DNA of 36,339 bases, taken from Candidatus Limadaptatus stercoravium. Its GTDB lineage: Bacteria > Bacillota > Clostridia > Christensenellales > CAG-917. Each line of letters opens with the position of its first letter. Position 1 is the stretch's first letter. This document shows positions 7,917-15,266 of this stretch, piece by piece. The stretch spans positions 1-36,339 of the forward strand of contig DVJC01000006.1 of NCBI GenBank assembly GCA_018710835.1. The letters are read 5' to 3'. A model generated the notes under the pieces. The model did no database searches, was not told where the DNA came from, and saw nothing but the letters and a program-made list of their open reading frames with translations. The position numbers were made by a program, and so were the translations under genes.

Positions 7917-9194
7917 ATGGATTATAAGTCTTTTTCCGCAAAGGAACTCGAAAATCTGCTCCGCGACGAGCAGAAACGCTTCAAGAAGCTCGTAAAAGAG
8001 GGCAGAAACGTGGATATGACGCGCGGCCGTCCCTCAAAGGAACAGCTTGAGATCGCAATGCCCATGCTGAAAGCCGCGGGCACTTACAACTATTCGGCAG
8101 AAACGTCCGACGCCCGCAATTACGGCGATCTCGGCGGTACGAAAGCGTGCAAGGCGCTCTTTGCCGAGCTTTTCGGTGTGAAACCGGAGGAAGTATTCGT
8201 CGGCGACGGCAGCAGCCTCGATCTCATGTACACGCTTGTGCATTTCGCAAAGCAGTTCGGCGTGCTCGGCGCCGCGCCCTGGAACAGCCTGAAAAAGGTC
8301 AAGTTCATCTGTCCTGCGCCCGGCTACGACCGCCACTTCTCCATCTGCCAGCAGTTCGGCATCGAGATGATCACCGTCCGCATGAAAGAGGACGGCCCCG
8401 ATATGGACGTCATCGAGTCCCTCGTCAGAGAGGACGATTCCATCAAGGGCATCTGGTGCGTGCCCAAGTATTCCAACCCCACGGGCATCACGTTCTCGGA
8501 CAGCGTGGTTGAAAGACTCGCCACCATGAAGACGGCGGCAAGCGACTTCCGCATCTTCTGGGACAACGCATACATGGTGCACAGCCTCTACGACGAGGAC
8601 GACAAACTGAAAAACATCTTTGACGTCGCGCGCAAGGCGGGCACGATGAACAGGATCTATTCCTTCGCGTCCACGTCCAAGATCACGTTTGCGGGCAGCG
8701 GCATTTCCGCTATTGCGGCGTCCGAGGAAAACATCAAGGATATCATGGGCAAGATGTTCTTCAAGTGCATCAACGCCAACAAAGTAAATCAGGTCATGCA
8801 CGTCAATTTCCTGAAAAACGCCGACGGCGTCAGGGAAGTGATGAAGAAGCATGCCGCGATGCTGCGTCCCAAATTCGAGCTGTTCGATAAGAAGTTTACG
8901 GAAGCGTTCGACGGCGACGAGTTCGTCAAGTGGTCCAAGCCGCGCGGAGGTTACTTTATTTCCGTAGACGTCAAGTCCTGCGCGAAACGTATAGTCGAAC
9001 TCGCTGCGACCGCGGGCGTCAAATTCACCGCTGCAGGCGCAACCTTCCCCTACAAACTCGACGACATGGACAGCAACATCCGCGTTGCACCGTCAGTTCC
9101 TTCCCTCGAAGAGATGGAGTTCGCCATCGACGTCATGATCTCCGCCATACGCCAGGCGCGTATGGAGATCGTCCTTGCCAAAACCAAGTCCTGA
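7917..9194 (+). CDS. Class I aminotransferase, aspartate aminotransferase Ic type
   Basis: PLP-dependent aminotransferase of the aminotransferase-MocR/AspAT Ic group (PF12897 type), probably acting on aspartate or another small dicarboxylic amino acid. The start is placed at 7917 because AGGAGG ends 3 nt before it, although the frame stays open upstream to 7860; this gives 425 residues, usual for the group. Visible family features are the N-terminal DMTRGRPSKEQLE block, NYGDLGG, the cofactor-binding GDGSSLDLMY, the CVPKYSNPTG segment, the DNAY motif and the Schiff-base lysine in FASTSKITFAGSG. The last two codons and stop (AAG TCC TGA) coincide with the first copy of a 53-bp repeat that continues into the intergenic region. 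The family is firm; the exact substrate is not. Confidence 0.85.
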   Translation: MDYKSFSAKELENLLRDEQKRFKKLVKEGRNVDMTRGRPSKEQLEIAMPMLKAAGTYNYSAETSDARNYGDLGGTKACKALFAELFGVKPEEVFVGDGSSLDLMYTLVHFAKQFGVLGAAPWNSLKKVKFICPAPGYDRHFSICQQFGIEMITVRMKEDGPDMDVIESLVREDDSIKGIWCVPKYSNPTGITFSDSVVERLATMKTAASDFRIFWDNAYMVHSLYDEDDKLKNIFDVARKAGTMNRIYSFASTSKITFAGSGISAIAASEENIKDIMGKMFFKCINANKVNQVMHVNFLKNADGVREVMKKHAAMLRPKFELFDKKFTEAFDGDEFVKWSKPRGGYFISVDVKSCAKRIVELAATAGVKFTAAGATFPYKLDDMDSNIRVAPSVPSLEEMEFAIDVMISAIRQARMEIVLAKTKS

Positions 9195-9441
9195 GCGGAC
9201 GGCTGACTGTGGTACCGAACGTTACATAAGTTATCGCAAAGTCCTGAGCGGACGGCTGACTGTGGTGCAGTGCATTACATAAGTTACCGCAAAGTCCTGT
9301 GCGTCCGGGTTCTGAGCGGACGGCTGACTACGGTACCGAACGTTAAATAAGTTATCGCAAAGTCCTGAGCGGACGGCTGACTGTGGCGCAGTGCATTGCA
9401 TAAGTTTCGGCAAAGTCCTGAGCGGGCGGCCGGCTATGCGG
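9188..9441. repeat. Tandem array of 53-bp repeats, four copies and a partial fifth
   Basis: Four 53-bp units lie at 9188-9240, 9241-9293, 9309-9361 and 9362-9414; a decayed fifth starts at 9415. All share GAGCGGACGGCTGAC near the start and AAGTT..CGCAAA at the end. Between them units alternate: 1 and 3 carry TACCGAACGTTA in the middle, while 2 and 4 carry GCAGTGCATT. A 15-bp insertion (9294-9308) that copies the beginning of the unit (GTCCTG) separates the two pairs, so the array looks like a duplicated two-unit block. Unit 1 begins inside the last codons of the aminotransferase gene. This fills most of the 413-bp gap between genes (9195-9607); no coding potential is credible in it. Function unknown. 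Confidence 0.9.
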
Positions 9442-9481
9442 TAGAGAGTATAAAACGCACATTTAACAGCCGGCACACGCG

Positions 9482-9530
9482 TCGGACGGCCACCGACAAA
9501 GCAAAACCGCGGCATATGCCGCGGTTTTTT
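9482..9530. terminator. Strong palindromic terminator within a shared 45-bp module
   Basis: A perfect 26-bp palindrome (9503-9528) flanked by A and T runs makes a bidirectional intrinsic terminator, serving the aminotransferase gene from the left and the lipoprotein gene at 9608 from the right. The palindrome is part of a 45-bp block (9482-9526) that recurs at 29227-29271 with a single mismatch, including the single-stranded-looking part (TCGGACGG, ACCGACAAAGCAAA) upstream of the stem. Confidence 0.9.
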
Positions 9531-9607
9531 GTGTAGTCGGTTATTGTTTTGCTGCTTTTAGCGCTGTATGCCGGAGCATACTTTCTTCTCTCCGCCGGAC
9601 GGCGAAG

Positions 9608-10561
9608 TCATGCCTCGGCGGGGAAGATGTCAGCGAAGGTGGTGTCCGCGGAGAGTATGGAATACTGCGCAGAGGTAGCTACATTACCTCTTATTCTTAT
9701 TCCGTCGGTGATGATCTCCGATAAGTCGAGAGTGATGAGTCCGGTGATTTCAAGTGTTTTGTTTTCAAAGAGCTTAAAGAGCTCCATCGGGAAGAATTCA
9801 ACGTTATAGGCGAGGAATTCCGCGTCTTCATAAGGCATGAACGCCGTGATGTCCTGCGAGGTGGTCATCGCGGCGAAGTTGCCGTCCGAAAAGGTCACGG
9901 AGCCGGTCACGTCGCCGAAGTCGATCCAGTCGTAGATCATGGGCATGATGTCGTAGCCCGCGTCATATGCGAGTATGGGAGCGACCTGCTGCAGTATCCA
10001 GTCCAGCGCGCTCTCGCCGGGGATGGTGTAATCTGACGCCGATCCGCCGATGAGTTCCGCGTCATAGAAGGTGTTCATGCCGAAGTCCAGCACGGGAATG
10101 GTGTCATGCAGGGACTGTTGCGTAAAAGTAACGTCTTCGGCAAGAGGATAGAGCCCGCCGAGAGCAACGGCATCCAACGTGAATACACCGTCCGCGCTTT
10201 TGTGTACGGAAAGATCGACGTCGAGTCCGTTTTCGAGCGCGCCGGCGAAAATTCCGCTTGCTATGGCGTCAAGCCCGTCCACCTTGACGGTGTAGTCCAT
10301 GCGGAACTCGTCACCCAGATACACACGTTTGCCCTCGAGGGTGATCTTTACGGGGACTGCTCCTTTACCGCTGCCGAGAGTGGCGTCGATGACGCCCGTA
10401 TCCGTGCTCATTTTGTATTCCGCGCCGTCCCATGCGGACTTCGCATTTGCATAGCTCGCGACGAAATCGTCTTTGTTGCACGCTGCGAGCGCAAGGGCGG
10501 AAACCAGAAGGCAGACGAGCAGTATAAGTGACACAATGATGGTTTTAGCAGTGCGTTTCAT
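9608..10561 (-). CDS. Predicted lipoprotein of unknown function
   Basis: A 317-residue protein with a type II signal peptide: basic start, hydrophobic stretch 8-25, and a lipobox with Cys28 (LALAAC). The mature part is acidic, has no recognised domain, and alternates short strand-like segments, so it is probably a beta-rich extracytoplasmic lipoprotein anchored in the membrane. Repeated themes such as ITLEGKRVYLGDEFRMDY and a late ITGLITLDLSEI suggest two related beta sheets. A GGAGG site overlaps the end of the preceding GH18 gene; the gap between them is 14 nt, so the two are surely co-transcribed. A partner role in the same glycan-related process is inferred only from that. The downstream terminator is at 9503-9530. 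Confidence 0.75.
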   Translation of the reverse strand: MKRTAKTIIVSLILLVCLLVSALALAACNKDDFVASYANAKSAWDGAEYKMSTDTGVIDATLGSGKGAVPVKITLEGKRVYLGDEFRMDYTVKVDGLDAIASGIFAGALENGLDVDLSVHKSADGVFTLDAVALGGLYPLAEDVTFTQQSLHDTIPVLDFGMNTFYDAELIGGSASDYTIPGESALDWILQQVAPILAYDAGYDIMPMIYDWIDFGDVTGSVTFSDGNFAAMTTSQDITAFMPYEDAEFLAYNVEFFPMELFKLFENKTLEITGLITLDLSEIITDGIRIRGNVATSAQYSILSADTTFADIFPAEA

Positions 10562-10575
10562 GTTCGAAAACCTCC

Positions 10576-12270
10576 TTATTCGCCGTAACCGACGATGCGT
10601 TCGGCCGCAGTGTCTCTAATGACGCGGAGCAGATTGAGATAGTTGTCGTCGTAATCCTTCGCTTCCCAGTCGCAGTCTGTGTCTTCGCGCCAAAGCATCA
10701 TGCCGGCAAAGCCCTGTTCGATGACGTAAGCAGTTTTGTCTGCGACCATTGCGCCGCCGTTGACCCAGACTTGTATAAATTGAATAGTGTAGGTGACGGA
10801 GCCGTCAAGGTTTGTGCCCGTGTAATACAGCCACTGCGAGTTGTCCCAGTAGGTATAGGGCTTTTTGTCATAGGTCGCCCATGCCTCTATGTCATATTCG
10901 TATTCGCTGCCGCTGTGCTCACCGTTCTCGCCGGGAATTTCCTTGTAGCCATAATTCGTCCACACGGTGTCCCAGCTGTTGGGCCTTCCGTAGACGGGGA
11001 GTCCGAGCACAAGTTGGGAAGGCTTGAAACCGATGTTGACGAAGTAACGCATGGAGGAGTATGCTCCGCTGCGGAATGAGGCGTGGTTGCCGTCCTTGAT
11101 GTCGAAGCGGTCGTACGCCATCATCTGCACGAAATCCACCGCGTCGATCTGTTCCTGCGTGAGGCGCACGTTGTCTGCAGAGAGAGCCAGGGAAATGTAC
11201 TTGTCCTCGCCGGAGGAGTCGATTGCCTCGCTGACGCGGGTGATGAGGTCGCCGTAATGTTTCCATTCGGTCACGCCGTTCGGGTACTCCCAGTCGAAGT
11301 CGATGCCGTCAACGCGGTCGTCGTCGGCAATAAGGGAAGTAATGTTTTCCATCAGCGTATCCATGTTGCCGGGAAGTCCGTGTGCGGACAGGTCGGACGG
11401 GAAGAGATCCATGCATATGTTCACGTTGCGGTCGCCCACGATGGACACGATCCTGTCGAGCAGCTGATTGTAGAAAGTCGGGTCTGACGTGCGGTTCTCG
11501 GGGGCGAAACCGTTCTCGGACGCGTAGACAAGCGAGCCGTCCTCTTCCCAGAAAACAAAGGATATGAGGATCATGTCCGTGATCACGCCGCGGTCGAGTT
11601 CCTCCGCCAGTGCTGCCGCTTCTTCGTCCGTCATATTGTAAAAGTCATCCACTCTGTAATAGTTGAATACACGGAAATCGTTCTCGTATTCTTTGGGGGC
11701 GATGTTGTATATTTCGACCTCCGCGATCGATATATCTTTCCCTTCATCGCAGCGTTCGAAATAAATGCGGAAAGTGGTCACTTCCACCGCGTCGAAAGTG
11801 CAGTAGCGGTAACGCTCGATCCTGTCCTGCTGACGATAGAAGAAATTCTCGAAATAGCCGTAGCCGTCTGTCGGATATTCCCCGTTCTCGTCGGGGGTGA
11901 CGAAGCTGAAACCGGAGATGTAGTTGCCGTTTTCGCGCAGGACTACGGTGTTGATCTCCGTAGGCGAGGGAAGTGTGATCTCGATATACTGTCCGGTGGT
12001 GCTTTCCGCCGTCCATGCCGTCGAGGTGTCGCCGTCCGCGACGTTCCCCGCGCTGTCCGCCGCGCTCGATGCCGTGATCTGCTGCGCGCTTGCCGCGAGG
12101 TTTTCGGCGGCGGTGGTGTCGAGATCGTCGGTGAACACGTTCCCGAAATCCTCGACGCCCATCGAGCCGACTGACGGAGGATCGTTGTTGCAGGCGGCGA
12201 AGAGAACGCCGCATACGACCGTAAGCACGAGCGCCGCGGCGATGATGACGGTAAATCTTCCTTTCTTCAT
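10576..12270 (-). CDS. Lipoprotein with discoidin-like domain and GH18 glycosidase domain
   Basis: A surface glycosidase of the chitinase-like GH18 family. The start at 12270 is chosen over the upstream in-frame ATG because it has an AAGGGAG site (12277-12283) and begins a typical lipoprotein signal ending in LFAAC (Cys27). Length 564. Residues about 52-190 form an F5/8 type C (discoidin, CBM32-like) domain: AENLAASAQ, VADGDTSTAW, YIEITLPSPTEINTVVLRE-like strand and AEVEIY. Residues about 198-530 form the GH18 barrel with the catalytic motif DGIDFDWEYP at 321-330; Glu328 is the expected acid. MMAYD and the GLPVYGRP block are also present. Substrate may be chitin, chitin-like GlcNAc polymer or an N-glycan core; the sequence does not decide. 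It heads a two-gene operon with the lipoprotein after it. Confidence 0.88.
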   Translation of the reverse strand: MKKGRFTVIIAAALVLTVVCGVLFAACNNDPPSVGSMGVEDFGNVFTDDLDTTAAENLAASAQQITASSAADSAGNVADGDTSTAWTAESTTGQYIEITLPSPTEINTVVLRENGNYISGFSFVTPDENGEYPTDGYGYFENFFYRQQDRIERYRYCTFDAVEVTTFRIYFERCDEGKDISIAEVEIYNIAPKEYENDFRVFNYYRVDDFYNMTDEEAAALAEELDRGVITDMILISFVFWEEDGSLVYASENGFAPENRTSDPTFYNQLLDRIVSIVGDRNVNICMDLFPSDLSAHGLPGNMDTLMENITSLIADDDRVDGIDFDWEYPNGVTEWKHYGDLITRVSEAIDSSGEDKYISLALSADNVRLTQEQIDAVDFVQMMAYDRFDIKDGNHASFRSGAYSSMRYFVNIGFKPSQLVLGLPVYGRPNSWDTVWTNYGYKEIPGENGEHSGSEYEYDIEAWATYDKKPYTYWDNSQWLYYTGTNLDGSVTYTIQFIQVWVNGGAMVADKTAYVIEQGFAGMMLWREDTDCDWEAKDYDDNYLNLLRVIRDTAAERIVGYGE

Positions 12271-12315
12271 AAAAAACTCCCTTAACGATTTGCCGTATAT
12301 ATACGGATTGCTAAT

Positions 12316-12344
12316 ATAATAACACGTCGTAAGACAAAACTCAA
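12316..12344 (-). promoter_or_regulatory. Promoter of the GH18-lipoprotein operon
   Basis: On the minus strand TTGAGT (12344-12339), a 17-bp spacer and TATTAT (12321-12316). The short leader contains a 14-nt perfect palindrome (CCGTATATATACGG) and then the AAGGGAG site. Confidence 0.6.
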
Positions 12345-12437
12345 CGGCGATCCGCACATTGGACCCGCGTTAATGAGTGCAGGTACGGACCGCCGTCTGA
12401 TGCTGTGCGCCGCGAAGGCGGCGCGTATGTAAGTTCG

Positions 12438-12578
12438 TCAGGCCTGAGCTTCCGCGCCGTAGACTGCCGCTACGCTTTCGAAGGTCGCGTCGTCGTTGCA
12501 GGCAAACAGCATCGGAGTGAATGCAAGCATGGCGACAACAACCACCGAAAACAATGCGATTGTTTTCTTTTTGCTCAT
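12438..12578 (-). CDS. Mini-lipoprotein, 46 residues
   Basis: A small gene easily missed by length cutoffs. The ATG at 12578 has an AGGGGG site 5 nt upstream. The peptide starts MSKKKTIALF, has a hydrophobic core, and a lipobox with Cys27 (MLFAC) followed by NDD, much like the starts of the two neighbouring lipoproteins (CNND, CNKDD). The mature, lipidated peptide would be only 20 residues. No homologue is recognised. It has its own promoter (12650-12677) and a 5' hairpin, which argues for a real transcript, but it could also be the surviving front of a decayed larger lipoprotein; the sequence after the stop shows no clear continuation. A 7-bp GC-rich hairpin (12407-12413 with 12418-12424) lies 14 nt after the stop, without a T tract. 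Confidence 0.6.
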   Translation of the reverse strand: MSKKKTIALFSVVVVAMLAFTPMLFACNDDATFESVAAVYGAEAQA

Positions 12579-12609
12579 AATTACCCCCTGTCAGGAATTG
12601 AAAGTCGAA

Positions 12610-12644
12610 AGGGATCAAGGCCCCTCTGCAGCGCCTTGATCCCT
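12610..12644 (-). other. 12-bp hairpin at the predicted 5' end of the mini-lipoprotein mRNA
   Basis: A perfect 12-bp stem (12610-12621 with 12633-12644) with an 11-nt loop. On the minus strand the predicted transcription start, about 7 nt after the -10 box, falls almost exactly at the outer base of the stem (12643-12644), so the mRNA would begin with a stable stem-loop. There is no T tract on either strand, which speaks against a terminator. Such 5'-terminal hairpins are known to slow mRNA decay. Confidence 0.6.
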
Positions 12645-12649
12645 GCGAT

Positions 12650-12677
12650 AGTATAGCATTGACCATTTGTCAGTCAG
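12650..12677 (-). promoter_or_regulatory. Promoter of the mini-lipoprotein gene
   Basis: On the minus strand CTGACT (12677-12672), 16 bp, and TATACT (12655-12650). The -10 is good and the -35 moderate. Confidence 0.5.
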
Positions 12678-12734
12678 CAGCGTCTGCGCGCGGAAAAAAT
12701 TTTTAATGTCGGGGCGTGCGGCGGCATTTTGTGC

Positions 12735-12762
12735 TTGCGGACGAACCGAAAGGCTGTATAAT
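12735..12762 (+). promoter_or_regulatory. Promoter of the amidohydrolase gene
   Basis: TTGCGG (12735-12740), 16 bp, perfect TATAAT (12757-12762). The leader of about 84 nt contains a small hairpin (12777-12782 with 12791-12796) and ends in GAGGAG at 12841-12846. Confidence 0.65.
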
Positions 12763-12852
12763 TATTGTATAGGCGTGCGCAAGGGCGCAGTTGCGCGGGC
12801 GCGCGATAAGACGTGTGTGAAAGGCGGGATCCGGCTTTCCGAGGAGTGCGGC

Positions 12853-14166
12853 ATGAAGAAAAACGGAAAAATCGTGTTTGTCGGCTGCGATATCGTGGAC
12901 GTGACCGCGGACTGCGCGGTGGTGAAGGGCAGGGATATTTTTACCGAAAACGGACTTATTGTAAAGATCGCTCCGACAGGCGGCGACACATCGGGCTATG
13001 CGGTGTACGACGCTGTCGGATTGTACGCCATGCCGGGGTTGGTAAATGCGCATGCGCATCTTTTCGGCACCGGCGCGCCGAGCAAGATCCTTTCCGGCGG
13101 CGGAGCGCAGAAACTCGTGCTGAAGCTCGTGCGAAGCGCCTTCGGTCCGGCTGTGCTGAAAAAGCTCGTCGCTTCGGCGTGCGCTCAGGAGCTCAATTCC
13201 GGCGTGACGACGCTTCGCGGACTGGGGGACTTCAGATTCTCCGACCTTGCGGTGCGCGACGCGATAAAGAAGGGCAAAGGAAAGGCGGCGGGACTCAATC
13301 TGCTGGTTTCCGGCCCAGCGCTGACGGCGCCCGGCGGACACGGCGACGGCACTTTCGCGGTGACGGCATCCACTCCCGCGGAGTTTGCCGCGCTTGCGGA
13401 GCAGAACGTCAGAAACGGAGTGGATCTCGTGAAGATCTGCATCACGGGCGGCGTTACCGACGCGAAGAAGAAGGGCGAGCCCGGCGAAGTCAAGATGACG
13501 GAAGAGCAGGTGAAAGCCGTATGCGACAGAGCGCACGCGCTGGGCAAAAAGGTCGCTGCGCACGTGCAGAGTCCGAGAGGTGTGGAGATCGCCGCAAAAT
13601 GCGGAGTGGACACCATAGAACACGGCGCGCACATGAGCGATGAGGCGGCCGCGGCGCTGAAGGCGCGCGGCGGCGCGGTCGTTGCGACTTATACGCCTGC
13701 ATATCCCTATTTCAAACTTCCTCCCGAAATGACCAAGCTCGACGAGGTCAGGGTGTTCAATTCCGGCATAGTGCTGGATGGCATGACGCAGAGCGTGAAG
13801 GACGCGTACGCGCACGGCATAACAGTGGCGATGGGTACCGACGCGTCGTGTCCGTTCTCGACGCAGACCGGCATGTGGCGCGAGGTGATATATTTTGCAA
13901 AACTCGGCGGATTCGGAACGAAAGCCGCGCTGTATGCGGCTACTATGGGCGGAGCGGCGGCGGTCGGACAGGCGGACAAAACAGGTTCGCTCGAAGTCGG
14001 AAAACGCGCGGACATACTGCTGCTTTCCGACGATCCCGTCAGCAACCCCGAAACGTTGCGCACCCCCGTCGCCGTGGCGGCCGGCGGCAGGCTCATCGCA
14101 CGCCCCAAGCCGAAACGCAACAAGAAGATAGAAGCCGTGCTCGACGGACTCATGAAGGAGCTTTGA
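12853..14166 (+). CDS. Metal-dependent amidohydrolase, imidazolonepropionase/prolidase-like
   Basis: Amidohydrolase-superfamily enzyme (PF01979), hydrolysing a cyclic or peptide amide; cytosolic. The start at 12853 is chosen because GAGGAG lies 6 nt before it and the enzyme begins with a normal small beta-sandwich; the frame is open further upstream but unsupported. Length 437. Metal ligands visible: His67 and His69 in NAHAHLFG, Lys194 in LVKICITGG (probably carboxylated), His237 in AAHVQS, His257 in IEHGAHM, and Asp330 in MGTDASCP. The tail KTGSLEVGKRADILLL is typical of the group that contains Xaa-Pro dipeptidases and imidazolonepropionase-like enzymes. It lies 1 nt before a proline-iminopeptidase-like gene, which would fit breakdown of proline-containing peptides, but the substrate is not proven by sequence. 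Confidence 0.85.
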   Translation: MKKNGKIVFVGCDIVDVTADCAVVKGRDIFTENGLIVKIAPTGGDTSGYAVYDAVGLYAMPGLVNAHAHLFGTGAPSKILSGGGAQKLVLKLVRSAFGPAVLKKLVASACAQELNSGVTTLRGLGDFRFSDLAVRDAIKKGKGKAAGLNLLVSGPALTAPGGHGDGTFAVTASTPAEFAALAEQNVRNGVDLVKICITGGVTDAKKKGEPGEVKMTEEQVKAVCDRAHALGKKVAAHVQSPRGVEIAAKCGVDTIEHGAHMSDEAAAALKARGGAVVATYTPAYPYFKLPPEMTKLDEVRVFNSGIVLDGMTQSVKDAYAHGITVAMGTDASCPFSTQTGMWREVIYFAKLGGFGTKAALYAATMGGAAAVGQADKTGSLEVGKRADILLLSDDPVSNPETLRTPVAVAAGGRLIARPKPKRNKKIEAVLDGLMKEL

Positions 14167-14167
14167 T

Positions 14168-15136
14168 ATGGAAAAGTACGCACTCGATTACAGCGAAAAC
14201 ATCGAAGTGAACGGCGATATGCAGAACATCCGCGTACGCGCCGCGGAAAAAGGGCTGCCCGTAGTGCTCTTTCTGCACGGTGGTCCGGGAGTGTGCGACC
14301 GCCATCAGATCATGAGGAACCATTCCGCCCTTGCGGAGAAATACACCCTCGTGTGCTGGGATCAGCGCGGTTCGGGCAAGAGTTACACCCCCGCGATCCG
14401 CACGCAGAAACTTTCCGTTGCGACATTCGTCGACGACGTCGAGTTCATGCTCGAATATCTCACGGGCAAGTTCGGGGTGAGGAAAGTCGCCGTCGTCGGG
14501 CACAGCTGGGGGTCCATCATCGGCACCCTCGCGGTATCCCGCCGCCCCGATCTGGTGTCGGTGTACATAGGAGAGGGACAGTTCGTGGACGGCGACAGCA
14601 ACGAAGCGGAATCCTACCGCTTCTGCCTGGAAGAGGCTGAAAAGAGAGGGGACAAAAAGGCTTTGAAAGCCCTGACGGGCAACGCGCCCGTCGACGGCGT
14701 GTACGCTTCGCACAAAGCGATGATGACGCAGCGCGACTGCCTGTCACGCTACGGCGGAGCGATATACCGCGGTGACGACGGACTGGTCAAAGGGCTGCTG
14801 ATGCCGCTTCTGAAAAGTCCGGAATACACTCTCGGCGACATAGCGAAATACGCGCGCGGAGCGCTGTACCTCACCGACGTGATATGGAGCGACGTGGTAG
14901 GACAGAGGCTCGGCAAGATCACGCGGCTGGACGTGCCCGTGGCTATCACGCAGGGCAGACACGACTTCAACACGCCGTCCGCGCTTGCGAAGAAGTGGTT
15001 CGACGCGCTGGAAGCTCCGTACAAGAAGTGGATATGGTTCGAGGATTCCGCGCATTCTCCCGATCAGGAAGAGCCGGACAAATGGCGCGCCGCGCTGGAC
15101 GAGATCCTCTCCGAAACAGCGTCCGTAGAGAAATGA
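14168..15136 (+). CDS. Alpha/beta hydrolase, proline iminopeptidase family
   Basis: Serine hydrolase of peptidase family S33. The 322 residues have the family's oxyanion motif HGGPG at 37-41, DQRGSGKS at 65-72, and the nucleophile elbow GHSWGS at 111-116 with Ser113. The C-terminal acid and His appear in GRHDFNTP and SAHSPDQEEP. No signal peptide, so the protein is cytosolic. Family members remove N-terminal proline from peptides or act on related small amides and esters. It follows the amidohydrolase by 1 nt in the same operon and is closed by the terminator at 15168. The cap domain looks diverged, so the substrate could differ from proline peptides. Confidence 0.85.
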   Translation: MEKYALDYSENIEVNGDMQNIRVRAAEKGLPVVLFLHGGPGVCDRHQIMRNHSALAEKYTLVCWDQRGSGKSYTPAIRTQKLSVATFVDDVEFMLEYLTGKFGVRKVAVVGHSWGSIIGTLAVSRRPDLVSVYIGEGQFVDGDSNEAESYRFCLEEAEKRGDKKALKALTGNAPVDGVYASHKAMMTQRDCLSRYGGAIYRGDDGLVKGLLMPLLKSPEYTLGDIAKYARGALYLTDVIWSDVVGQRLGKITRLDVPVAITQGRHDFNTPSALAKKWFDALEAPYKKWIWFEDSAHSPDQEEPDKWRAALDEILSETASVEK

Positions 15137-15167
15137 CAGAAGGAGCAAAAACGCGCTATGGCAGCAA

Positions 15168-15200
15168 AAACCCGCCTTTAACGGCGGGTTTCGCTTTTTT
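15168..15200 (+). terminator. Intrinsic terminator of the amidohydrolase operon
   Basis: A 9-bp stem (15168-15176 with 15183-15191), 6-nt loop and a T tract at 15195-15200, 31 nt after the hydrolase stop codon. The A-run on the left could also help end the convergent esterase transcript, though that gene ends further off at 15267. Confidence 0.85.
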
Positions 15201-15266
15201 ATCCGCTTGTTCTGACATTTTGCGCCGCGGCGCGCGGTTGAGCCGATTGGGCGCGGCGCGCGGCGT

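Noticed and set aside
9188-9441. CRISPR array
   Set aside because: The units are contiguous, without unique spacers, and no cas genes are near; the differences between units alternate instead of being unique.
9231-9515. 94-codon minus-strand open frame through the repeats
   Set aside because: It only reads the 53-bp repeat units and the terminator; no ribosome site and no protein-like pattern that would survive the AB alternation.
12271-12357. 29-residue extension of the GH18 lipoprotein
   Set aside because: It would overlap the predicted promoter and place residues before a perfect lipoprotein signal peptide; the ATG at 12270 has its own ribosome site.
12610-12644. 12-bp hairpin as a terminator
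   Set aside because: There is no T tract on either strand and no gene ending just before it; its place at a predicted transcript start fits a 5' stem-loop better.
12667-12852. N-terminal extension of the amidohydrolase
   Set aside because: The frame is open, but it covers the promoter and leader, has no ribosome site, and the Cys/Arg-rich peptide does not fit the family start; the ATG at 12853 has GAGGAG.
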